Positions 11,518 to 21,620 of a stretch of DNA of 64,000 bases are shown here, piece after piece (within the stretch, counting starts at the first letter, position 1; each line of letters starts with the position of its first letter). The stretch lies in NCBI GenBank assembly GCA_902806575.1, contig CADCXD010000005.1:3410001-3474000 (forward strand), read 5' to 3'. Origin of the DNA: Jackrogersella multiformis (Eukaryota > Ascomycota > Sordariomycetes > Xylariales > Hypoxylaceae). Position numbers and translations under genes: made by a program. The notes under the pieces were generated by a model. That model was not told the origin of the DNA and ran no database searches. It saw only the letters and a list, made by a program, of their open reading frames with translations.

Positions 11518-12054
11518 ATGAAGTCCTCCGCAGCATTCAGTTTCTTAATGGCAATCGGCCTGGCAGCCGCTATGCCCTCATCTCATCAGGTAAGATACAA
11601 ACATCACAGCTCAGAAAACTTAAACAAAGATGTAAAATACTAATACGTTGCATCTAAGACTCGATCCGTCGGTGACGTACTCCCGGGCCTTAAACGTGAC
11701 GCATCCGGTGCTGGATTCACCCACGTCGGCTCTGACAATGTCGTACGGACCTTCGACAAGGACTTCAACGTGGTAGACTTCGCACAGCTCGACGACCGGG
11801 CTCCTTCCGGAGACGAGTGGCCGCGGAGCCCCAGCGCCGCCATCCTCGACGAAGTGAAGCAGGCCAAGGCCAGATCCGCGGCCCAAGTCTCGAACCCGCG
11901 GTCGCGAAGTCCGCTCGAGGGAAGACAGGAGCACAGCTGCGTCAGCGAGTTCTGCCCGGACGACGAGTACTGCAAGGGCCTGTGGATCTACGGGTATAAC
12001 TGCACCTCTTGCATGATCGTCTCGAACAACAACGGCAACTGCCAGCAGTTCTAG
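11518..12054 (+). CDS. Small secreted cysteine-rich protein (effector-like)
   Basis: Predicted 155-aa secreted protein from exons 11518-11589 and 11659-12054, joined across a 69-nt intron (donor GTAAGA, acceptor TCTAAG). Exon 1 is essentially the signal peptide (MKSSAAFSFLMAIGLAAAMP). A Lys-Arg site follows (PGLKRD, about residue 37), a plausible Kex2 cleavage point. The central region is hydrophilic and Cys-free. All six cysteines are in the last about 40 residues, spaced C-x4-C-x5-C-x9-C-x2-C-x9-C, consistent with a compact disulfide-bonded domain released by processing. I do not recognise the family. The proprotein layout with a short Cys-rich C-terminus fits a secreted effector, antimicrobial or signalling protein; none of these is shown. 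Confidence 0.72.
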
Positions 12055-12380
12055 TTTTAAAAGGGGTCGGAGACCAGTATTTCTTGGAGGGGCATTCAAA
12101 TTCGATTCGTTAGTATAGGTAGCATGGGATAGGGCGGTGAGATATATAGCTTTCTTTTCGCAATGTTAAAAGCGGATCTACGATTCTGTTTTTCTTAAAT
12201 TCCTCGGAATTTCTTATGATCACCATATATCTTGTTACAATCGGACTTGTGATTAGTTGTGTCTATTAAATAAAAAATGTAGATCTTGGGAGTTCTCTAT
12301 ATTGTTAATGGATACCTGCATGTATAGCTTGCATATAACATATAAATAATATTGAAGTCTAATAATACAGCTCATTTTAC
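12055..12380. other. Convergent 3' spacer
   Basis: AT-rich 326 bp between two stop codons (plus-strand secreted protein, minus-strand kinase). It is expected to hold both 3' UTRs and polyadenylation signals; nothing else is seen. Confidence 0.5.
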
Positions 12381-15300
12381 TTAAGGTCCTGGTTGAGGAG
12401 GCGCCGGTGCTGACTGAGACCCTGCTTTGTGTTGTACGCCTTCCCAATGATGACCTCCGTTGAAGACATAAATCCACTGGAAATTTTCGGCGTCTGGCCG
12501 AGCATCATCGATTCGAACATTTCTCCTTACATCCCGATGAATACCAGCTAATCCCAGCCGCAGTCCTCCGTTTCGTTCTCCCCACGTATCTAAAACTAAT
12601 GCCAATATATCTTGGAAAAAGGGTCCCACGTTAGGGTTATGGAGCATAGCGTTCGCATCCGCGTCGTTAGTAGCTGCAAGCACCTGAAGCCCGTCATCAA
12701 ACCTCCCGACATCCCTGAACTGAGTATATATCTCCATGAGATCGTCGAAGCTGGGATATGCCATTCCAGGAGGTAGATTCAACTGAGCCTGCAAACTATC
12801 ACGAACTGCTACCAAGCCACAATCACCGCGCGGTACGAAATTCCGAATGGGTTCCCAATCATGGGGAAATACAGTTTGAACTATAAGTGAAGAGAGTTAG
12901 TGACGTTGTGTTTAGGAAATCCATCTAGGAGGTTCGGGTTTCTATTAAAAGAAACAACTCCCAAAACAGCTCTTTAGATGAATCTGAGGAGACATGCTCA
13001 AAAAGAAAAAGGGGGTAGATCTTACGCCTAGCTTGAATAGCGTTGTCGCCGCCGCCTCCTCCTCCACCACTTTTACCTCCTCTGCCACCCCTACCGCCTC
13101 TACTGCCTATACTGCCTCTACCTCTATCGCCTCTTTCACTAGAGTCTCTAGGATCGTGTTCGACATTCTGTCCAGGATCATGTTTGACACTCTGTTCGGG
13201 ATCGGGTTTGATATTCTGTTCGGGATTATTTCCTAAATCTTGCCCAGCGTCTTTCTGTCCATTATCGTCACCGTCGCTGCTTCCATCATCATCGCTACCG
13301 TCGCTGTCACCCTCGTCATCACTATCACTATCATTACCAGCACCATAATCACTGCTACTATAGTAGTAGAAATCTTCATCTTCCTCTTCGTCAGGTTCAT
13401 AGAAAGCTAAAATTGAATTAGTATACCGCTGATTCGACGCCTGAGAGTTTCGCGCGTGTATAGTAAGAAGACAATCTCCGGACAAGACCCCCGATACCTG
13501 TGTAGGAAAAGTGGCAATACTAACCCCTCCAAGTCCATTCCCTCAATAACCGATCTGTCTCGCCTGGGAAAGGAGTATTGGTTTTCTGTTTAGCCTGTCG
13601 CAGCAAGGCGTCCAACCTCGGGCGGTCCCCAGGCCTGTGATACATGCATTCGTATACCGTCCGTCGAAGGTCTGCGTCAACCCAGTGGTAATCGTTACAG
13701 TTTGGATCTTGGAGCAACGGGCAGTAAGAGATTTGCGGAGCATAACCCAGCTCACCGAACAGCCGTGTTAGATAATCGTCGAATTCGACGGAATTAGGTC
13801 TGATATGAGGAGGTATCGGTCGTGCTTCAGGGGGTATTTGTGGCTGCGGCGTGGGAGGTGGTGCGAACTTGGTAATGAGCATCCACATAGTCTGTAGGGC
13901 GTCAGTTGGATCAAAATAAAGGCCGTATTAACGAGTCTCACCAATGCTACCCCCCAGATGTTTGTAGCTGGACCGTAAGAGCCAGCATCGTTCTCGTGAC
14001 TGGCCAACTGACTTCCGTTTGGATCTCCTGGTACTATATTATTTTCCTGGTCAGCAATCCTATTCACATTACACGGTATTTAGTAAAGGGCATACCAAGT
14101 TCCCAGTCGTGTCCGAATTGCTCCTGTATTTGTTAGTATATACGAACCCTAGCTGTAGTTTATACCCATTCGACGTTACTCACAGGAGCATAAAACGGAA
14201 CCTTTCCTCTCATTCGACGATTTTGATAATATATACTTGAGGGAGGCGGAGTCAGTTGTTAAGATCGTTAGGATGGTTTCCGGAGGAGACGCAGTCACCA
14301 CTTACTTGCGCTTGTTCCTATTAATAGAAAAATAATTAATATTTCCAATTCAGGGGCAAGAATATCGATGTAAAAATATTCAGAAGGAAGTGCTACATAC
14401 AGCTTGATCACGTCTGATAACCCGAAGTCTGCTAACTGCAAGATTGGTATTCAGCCTATGCCTATTCCAAATCGACCAGGTTAGTTGGTAAATATTGGCC
14501 TACCTTGAGTATTGGAACAAATTCATGTTCGTGACGTATCCTATCGGGTATACGTTGGGTGAATTTTGGTTCTGTCAAGACTCCGTCCTCAGGTAGGTTC
14601 TGCACAGCCCTTGCCACCAATTCGTCCCACTCCTCGTTTTTTGGATCAGCAGGGTCGAGCTCTAAGCCGCCAACGAGAACTAATAGAAGGCTCGTAAGCA
14701 AATCGAAACCTAGGTATAAAATGGGATTTCCTTACTGTTTTGCGGATCGATATCAAAGTGAACGAAGTTCAGTCGTCTGTCGGCCTTCCAGCCTTCAGGG
14801 ACATTCTCGATCAAACTATCAATGCCATGGCGATTCAATGTTCGTTTTTTTTCAGCTAGTTCATCTGGATCGAAAACATTCACCCCCAATGCTTCTAATT
14901 CTCTTTTTCCTCGCCTACTAACTTGAGTACTGGGCACATTTACAGTGTTCTGAGACAGCTTTATCTTTTCTCGATTCGGGTGGAACTTTCTGGGGGGGTA
15001 TTCCATTGCAACGCATGCTCGCACAACTATAGATACGGCCTTTTAGCTTCTTATTCCTCCTGTGGGAGTTTGAAATCGGTAACTAGATTCGGAGGACTTA
15101 CGACAGAGCCAGAATGACCATAGCACTCTGTTAGGAACTCTCCCGTCCCCCGGTGTTTTCTGCTCCCTCTTCCTCAGCTTGTTGATGAGATTAGACAGGG
15201 TTCCATTCTCTAAATATTCCATGACGAAGAAGTCGTAATCGGGCTTAGGAGCGCTCGCGTTTTCGTTCAATATGGCCCTCTGGCGTCGTCTCTTTCTTGT

Positions 15301-16207
15301 CGCTCTTCTTGTCCGTGACAATCGATCTTTTCGGGATAATCGATCTAGCACCTTTTGATGTATATGTCTTCTCAGATATTCTTCGTCTAGACTTTCATCT
15401 CCACTTGAAGGCCAATCGTCACTAGAATCGTCATCTTCAAGTGGTCTTTTGAAATTTCGCATCGGCGCCCGAATATCTCCTGGCTCCGGCTCAATCAATC
15501 GAACACAATGTGCCGATCGATCCAGTTTCTGTATCGCATTTCGTTAGTATCATGGTAGCTTAGCCGCGTGCCTTGCTTAATCTACTACTTACCTTCATTT
15601 TCGATGCCTCTCTCATCAATTTATCGCTTTGCCCCGATTCTGTCGTCGCGTATTTAATAACGAGGTCTTCCCCAGCTCCATTCTTGTAATGAGCAGCTAT
15701 GCCTTCGCTTCCCCAACCCAATGGCTTTTGCAACACCAATCTAGGCTGCAGCATTCATGGTTAGCAATTTCCAGCAATCAGGAGCGCTGTGTCGTTCTAG
15801 CAACAAGAACTCCCGTAACCAAGGAGAAAACAGTAGAAGAGATGTAGGTATGTACATAACCGGGAGTAACTCACATGGTCTTCAAAAAACGCGGAGAACT
15901 CCTGAAACCGTTGTTGGGCAGCGATGAAACCAGGATCTTGAATCGGAATTATTGGAGGGACGTCTAGGGGTGGGTTGTGGTAGCCTTGTCCATATCGTCT
16001 AGGTCGCCAGCGGCGGACGTCGTAACGGATCCGCGGATTATTCACAGCTGGGATTGGATCATATACATACCGCGCACGATCTGCTTCAAAATATAAGTTA
16101 ATGGCATGGGCCCCGAGGTCTCTGTACTGTCTGAAGACGTAGTTTTGCAATTTCGCCAATTCTTCGTATGTTGTAGGCCGTTCTGGCCTTGGTGCTGGTG
16201 CTGCCAT
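12381..16207 (-). CDS. Divergent protein kinase with acidic/RGG C-terminal region, about 13 exons
   Basis: Predicted 948-aa protein kinase. My exon model (minus strand): 16207-15875, 15745-15593, 15528-15102, 15026-14736, 14679-14504, 14435-14401, 14317-14306 (12 nt), 14235-14184, 14123-14096, 14033-13942, 13891-13525, 13406-13026, 12880-12381; all phases agree. Kinase motifs in order: Gly-rich loop G121-W-G-S-E-G, Lys142 (LVIKYA), hinge FVMEYLENG, catalytic loop His394-Phe-Asp396 with Asn401 (VHFDIDPQN), Asp463-Phe-Gly (LADFGLSD), Ala-Pro-Glu494 (YAPEQF). HRD is HFD, so it is a non-RD kinase, but the catalytic residues are kept. There are large insertions before the hinge (acidic then Arg-rich) and about 60 residues between Asn401 and DFG. 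After the catalytic domain come an Asp/Glu/Ser-rich stretch, a Gln/Asp/Pro repeat-like segment (EQNIKPDPEQSVKHDPGQNV), a Gly/Arg box, and a C-terminal domain I do not recognise. Kinase identity is secure; small exons are provisional. Confidence 0.78.
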
Positions 16208-16305
16208 CGCTTCTCCCCGAACGATTGTGTCATTCCGCTGGTCTTTGAAATATTAGATATCCTATCAGTATTATTATATTGTCTATATATCTTATTAAAT
16301 CTCTT

Positions 16306-16329
16306 GAATGGTGAATGGTGAATGGTGAT
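16306..16329. repeat. 7-bp tandem array (GTGAATG) upstream of the kinase
   Basis: Three tandem copies of GAATGGT lie about 100-120 bp before the kinase ATG (16207, minus strand). It is one of several period-7 arrays in this window. Confidence 0.75.
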
Positions 16330-18300
16330 TGTTGTGACGTTTTCGGATGTTCTTTGTTCGATTTTGGAATATTGAAACAAAGGGAATTCTCGACGACAGC
16401 GTCCTATTATTCGACTGGTAAGGCTCTCGCGGTTCTCAAGTACCTCGGTACGCTCCTAATAAATAAAAAGTTCCGGTAGTGATAGTATACTAACCTAGTA
16501 GTGTTCAGTCGCAGGCCGAGAGCTCACCGCCGTAGACAGTATTACGGGTTATACAGCACCGTTTAACTATTTCTGTTGTAATCCGGGTATCATTTTCTGT
16601 GGAATAATATAGCCTCCCTATGGAGCGGCTTCTCGTTATCTGTGGTCCCCTTTATTTTTCTGCTGTTTAGGAACCAGTCGCGGATTGTGTCACTGGGTCA
16701 GATCTATCGTCATCTCCCCACACAACGCAATATTGACAATGACCTATTGCTGGTCGTAGATGAATCCCTGGGGTAGGTCCTCGACGTTATTGGAAAGTTA
16801 CGAATTGATATGAGTATCTAGTCTAAAGCCTGTCAAGTTGCAACATTAGAAGGGTACCTGGGTATCGTTTTAGAGGATAGATGAAAATTACTTGCCATGG
16901 GATCTGACTAGATCTATGGTCTAGAAACCCGCCTTGGGTCATCATTCAACGAGAGAGCCAAATTCTAAGTCGAAGTTGTCCGTATAGCGGCGCTATTGTA
17001 AGCTCATTTCGAGCATTTAGGCCAGTAGCAACATTGAAGACGGACGCATATTTCTGTGAGGTGTTCGCCGATGGAGTTAATGGAAGCTAAACGCAGGATC
17101 ATGACCAAATGCTAGCAACTTGTCGGCTACTGTAACTGACATAGATTTTCTCTCTGTGGTAGGAGAGGAATGCTCGCCTCATGGAGATAAAATGGCAACG
17201 CTTTTTAGTGCTAGGTTTGGCGCCATGTCGAGAAACCACCAAAGATCCTCATTCTGAAGTACAAATCTAGGTAAAAGGGCATTATCAAGCTGTCCATATC
17301 AGGTTTTCTCAAAGGAAAGTGGTCAGAAAAGTACAGGTGTACTTTATATATTCATAGAATCGTTGACTATGTCGGTATTAAGGCTGTATTATTTGAGGAA
17401 GACGTACTAAATAGATGGATGACATCTACACCTAGGTAGACAACCTTTTTTTGGATGTCTTGGCCAAGCAAATGGGATATGATACGGGATAGTCCTCCAA
17501 TATAGTAAGACATAGAGTAAGTTCGGAAACGCCGAGGGGGTAGAGGCCTGGTCGACGGCGTGAATCGTGATAGAGGTGAAGGCATATTCTAGAATTCCAT
17601 CACCAGTGTCTTGAGGTCGACAGGTACCTAGGTACATTACTGATTAAAGCACCTTTTAGGCCTGGCTTAGCATTATTTCTTGTATGAATGGTGCTATATA
17701 TCTGGGTACTTAGGTACCTATATACGGAAAAGGGATCAATATGGAGGTCCCAGAAAAGAAATGGTAAATCGAACGGTTTATTATTGCATAAACTGAAACT
17801 TAAATCGGCTGATTGTGTTAGGCTTTGAATCAGTAAAATCACAGTGATTAAAAATAGCTGCTAAGGAAAAATATGGCTGATTTGATTCGGTGAATAATAA
17901 AAATACTTGGGTGCATAGACCATAAGACTGATTAGCAGCCTCTAAATCAACGTTTTTCCTACTGCTAGACTGCTAAATTCTAAGTACTTAGGTACACTTT
18001 GATTATTCTGATGTAAAAGCACGGACGATTTAGGTGAGTCACTGGGTCACTTTGTACACTTATGGTATGCGTCGTCAAGGGTGACGATGATTTTAGGGGG
18101 GTTTGACAGCGATATACCGAACGGTACCTCGTCCCCTACCTAACTTTAATCGTCTCGATTCTGATTTTGATTCGATCACCAATAAAAAATATAAATTCGT
18201 AAGTTGATTAAACTTTCTACAGATTTATTTAAATCAAAATCAGTAAATCAGTAGGTACATAGGTACACACGCTCTAATCACTCCTTCGATTTCTCCAGAC
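16330..18300. other. Intergenic, no gene seen
   Basis: About 2 kb upstream of the kinase. Short open frames have no coding character. From about 17,790 to 18,260 there are several scattered GATT/AATC and TCAGTAAAATCA-like words in both orientations, with no clean terminal repeats. Confidence 0.4.
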
Positions 18301-19230
18301 ATTTTTTCTATATATACCTACTCCCACCACCCTTCACTTCTATTTTCTACTTTCTACTTTTCAACCCAGCTCCAGCTAGCAACCTAGGATCTAACAACAA
18401 ATACAAAGTAAGTCCTTCTAGTCCTTCTTCCACACTACCCAGGTACCTAGGTATTCTTCTCTCTACCTTTCCTACCTACCTTCTCATCCTTTCTTTACCA
18501 GCCAAACATCACCACCCACTTAAACACCAACCATGTAAGTTTCCCTTCTTCAACACTCGCACAACATATCTTCATCACCATCCATCTTCATCACCATTCC
18601 CACTCCATTCTAATCCAAAGCATAGCCGACCATGTCATCACAACACCAACTGCAAAGATGATCAACGATCTAAGTAAGTTAAATATCCCCTCTCTTCTAC
18701 ATTTCCTTACTCCTTCCTACCTTAAACTTCTTTCTGTGATATCACAGCTTCCTATCACGCGTCGTACCCTCGCTAGTATCCCTATCACGCGTTCAAACCC
18801 TTCTATCAACACTACATCTTCCTTCATTTTTCATCACGTCTTCCTTCATCCCATCTTTCACCTATACCTACACGTAATACACCATACATGTGTCATGACA
18901 CCAACTAATACTTCCTCATCAAAGCGACACATCACCGACACAATTCCCACCACAAGATTTTATATTCCGACCTGCTTCCAAGATTGATCAACATCGTACC
19001 ACGAGATTCTCGACTAGCATTCGACATCTACCGTTGCGACCGTCAATAAGTATTACCGGACTCAACTTCCACGAAGATTTACATATCCAAAGGACGACAA
19101 ACACGACAAAATATGGCTATACGACACGGGGAGGAGAAAGAGGGTGGGAAAGAAGGGAAATAAAAAGGGGTAACGGGTGACGGGGGGTGATGGGGGGGAA
19201 TTTGGACTACTCGGACCAGGACCACGACAA
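18300..19230 (+). other. Transcript-leader-like region without a supported coding frame
   Basis: A TATA-like CTATATATACC (about 18308-18318) is followed by CT- and CA-rich leader sequence and several strong splice donors (AAAGTAAGT near 18406, CATGTAAGT near 18534, CTAAGTAAGT near 18671). There is a pyrimidine-rich acceptor ending CACAG near 18748. This resembles the spliced 5' leader of an expressed gene, but no frame joins to a recognisable protein. It could be a noncoding spliced transcript or the remains of a gene. Confidence 0.35.
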
Positions 19231-19239
19231 TTTTCTTTT

Positions 19240-20040
19240 ATTACAGTTAAGTTTCAATTTCCTTTCCTCCGTCAGCCGGCACCGTCGCAAAGAGTCAAGC
19301 ATACTGCCTCGTACAGTCCTCGAGTATTCTATTCGGGGAGGGGTGCGTGAGCTAAGATCCTAAAGTCCCTGAACCTCTACCTTACGCCGGGTGGAGAGAT
19401 AAGCTCAAGTGTTCCCATGTTTGTCCGGAACCCAACCGCGGAAACGCTTTATCGGCCGCGGCCAGAGGCAACCCGGTACCCCATGCTGCCCGCAGGATTT
19501 CGGCTTCTTGCCTCGGTAGATGGACAGTCGTCCTTGGGCTTCGGCCCAATCTGTTCATCTGAGCATGGCCCTCGATGCGCGATTAGAGGAGATCGGACTG
19601 CACCACCACTTCGACGATGACAACCGGGTCAGGGGAAACCCTTTCACTGCGCGTCTGGGGAGATCGCTCGGTTCGTTGGGTAGGCCTCGTATATAACCTC
19701 AAATGCTTCGCGCTTTGGGGTCGAGACTAGTACCTCAGGTTGGACACCCCTCCGGGCTGAGGACAATCGGGTCTGTGGTGGGTCTCTAGCGAGGTGTAAA
19801 CGCTGGACCTCTTCAAGGAGCGTGGGTCCCTTGTTGAGGGTGTCTTTTTTTTAAAGGCAGGCCCATAATGCCGTGATTGTGTCGGTTGGCGGAGACTTGA
19901 CCCTTCCCCGTTGCCCCCTTTTGCGGCCCCACCCCCCTTTCTTTTGTTTTTCTTCTTTTACTGTGCTTTTATTGTCTTTTATTTCTTATTTCTTCATTTT
20001 TATTTTCTATTAATGTGTTTCTAATATCCGTTTCCTACCG
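19240..20040. other. GC-rich island of unknown origin
   Basis: Unlike its AT-rich surroundings, 19270-19920 is GC- and CpG-rich (for example CGGCCGCGGCC near 19455) yet has no long open frame in any reading. It ends in a C-rich then T-rich tract (about 19900-20030). Composition and tail recall an untranslated segment or 3' end of a retroelement, but no reverse transcriptase or terminal repeat is present. Confidence 0.35.
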
Positions 20041-20496
20041 CCTTGGGTGAACTTGATAACCTTTCACAGATCGAAGCCTGGGGTAACTGACATAGCCAGT
20101 TGGAGGTATATATTTTAGGCCTCGAGTGTGTCCACGAGTTGGCCCTCATCTTTTTTCATTGCACTCTTCAGCTCCCTGGAGATGTGAAGAAGATATTCAA
20201 CTCGATCATAAGTAGTCGAGATGAGGCCTCGCCCGCTTGGATGATCTTTGTGATGTCATTCACACAGAAGGAATCAATAATAATGACTACGTTAGAGTAA
20301 GACGGGACTCCTGTTCACCAATCCCCTTTTTAGAAAAACACCAATGTCAATGATCAATAGTTATATAGTATTACATAAAGTTAAATCCTCCTTCTGCAAT
20401 CGACGATGAGAAATATTCCAACAGCTAGGCGTCATCCCCTGATTGTCCCCTGATATCTAAGCCTACACAGTGTAGAAACCATATCTGGAATATCAT
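20041..20496. other. Intergenic, downstream of the APH-fold kinase gene
   Basis: The plus-strand open frame 20100-20300 starts without an ATG and shows no family resemblance. Probable 3' UTR and terminator of the minus-strand gene ending at 20497. Confidence 0.4.
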
Positions 20497-21378
20497 TTAC
20501 CATATCGCCTGCGATGTATTCATAATAACAGCAAGTTCCTTCCAATGCGTTGTCAAAATCCTGTGTACCGCATGATCCTTTATCCATCCGGAATCCCAGC
20601 CTGGCCTCCATAGTGCTTTGCAGTACTCCCAGTAGTCAGGGTAAAAGCCAGATTTCTCCCAATCGAGAATAGCAACGACTTGAGCACCACGAACTAGTAT
20701 ATTCCGAGGATCGAAGTCATTATGGGTCATAACAATCTTATGACCTTGGAAGATGTTAAGCGCCATCTGGCATAAAGTGTGGACGAATGGATCGTCCTCG
20801 CGCCCGCGAGACCAGGCCTTGACCAGGCCTTTGGTAAACTCGCTTTCATCTCTGTACGGCCCGTACTGCCCAACGTCGTCATCAAAACACTGATCTTCGC
20901 AGAAGCTTCCGTCTATGCTACCGATGTAAGACCCCTCGATCTGTCGGAGCTCCGCAAAGTACCCCTTTAACTGGCAAATGATTGATTCTTTCTCCTCGCC
21001 GGTTAACTTATCCCAGCAGGAGTCGAGTCGTTCGCCTTCCACTCGCTCCATCACGATCCGGACGCGACCTGTTTCTTCGTCGCAGTAGGCGTTATGCACC
21101 TTAGGTATCGGAATACTAGTATTCCTGCGAACAAATTCCATATTTGTGGCTTCCGTCATTCGTGTTAACTCCCCTGACTTGACTATGGTTTTCCCGTCGC
21201 GTAAAAGATATACGCAGCAGAATGGCCCAGATTTGGATGCGTTGGCCAAGTCCTCCTGAGTTATAATGCGATTCTTCTCGGGGAATTCAAAGATCTCCTT
21301 TACGAGTATTGAAAGTTGTACCTCGATGTTGTGTCCCTGTGCCATAATTGCCGAGTCTGAATATTCCACAGCTGCCAT
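20497..21378 (-). CDS. APH-family phosphotransferase (aminoglycoside/choline kinase fold)
   Basis: Single-exon 293-aa protein with the signature of the large fungal APH-like phosphotransferase family. The catalytic loop is THNDFDPRNILV (about residues 218-229), with Asp and Asn as in APH and choline kinases. The metal-binding segment is AILDWEKSGFYPDYWEY (about 235-251). The N-lobe includes a strand with IVKSGE, probably carrying the ATP-binding Lys, and MERVEGERLDSCW as the hinge region. Substrates of these fungal proteins are mostly unknown; small-molecule phosphorylation is the family expectation. No signal peptide, so likely cytosolic. It lies head-to-head with the thioesterase-like gene starting at 21621, only 242 bp apart, so the two may share a promoter. 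The ATG at 21378 is the first in frame. Confidence 0.85.
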   Translation of the reverse strand: MAAVEYSDSAIMAQGHNIEVQLSILVKEIFEFPEKNRIITQEDLANASKSGPFCCVYLLRDGKTIVKSGELTRMTEATNMEFVRRNTSIPIPKVHNAYCDEETGRVRIVMERVEGERLDSCWDKLTGEEKESIICQLKGYFAELRQIEGSYIGSIDGSFCEDQCFDDDVGQYGPYRDESEFTKGLVKAWSRGREDDPFVHTLCQMALNIFQGHKIVMTHNDFDPRNILVRGAQVVAILDWEKSGFYPDYWEYCKALWRPGWDSGWIKDHAVHRILTTHWKELAVIMNTSQAIW

Positions 21379-21620
21379 TTTAATGTGAAGAAATATGTTC
21401 TATCAAGTTGCAGTGTGCTCAGGATTTATAAGTTGGTACAGTGGAGTACACAAGTTGCCTTTTAAGTCAGTCGGGTCGTCGTTAGGTCTTAGTTGCATAA
21501 GACCCCTGTAGCACATAATATAGGGAGAGGTAACCCTCGGTCTCCTGGCCTGATGCATTCACCTTTTTTGTCTGTTTCCCAAAATCAGTGGACAAAATTC
21601 CAAAAAGTCCTACTACAGAC
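21379..21620. promoter_or_regulatory. Bidirectional promoter region
   Basis: 242 bp separate the divergent ATGs of the APH-fold kinase (-) and the thioesterase-like hydrolase (+). No clear TATA box. Co-regulation is possible but not shown. Confidence 0.4.

Noticed and set aside
13430..13505. Possible extra kinase exon before 13406
   Set aside because: The stretch can be read openly after an acceptor near 13500, but leaving it through a GT donor gives the wrong phase for the next exon; one longer intron fits.
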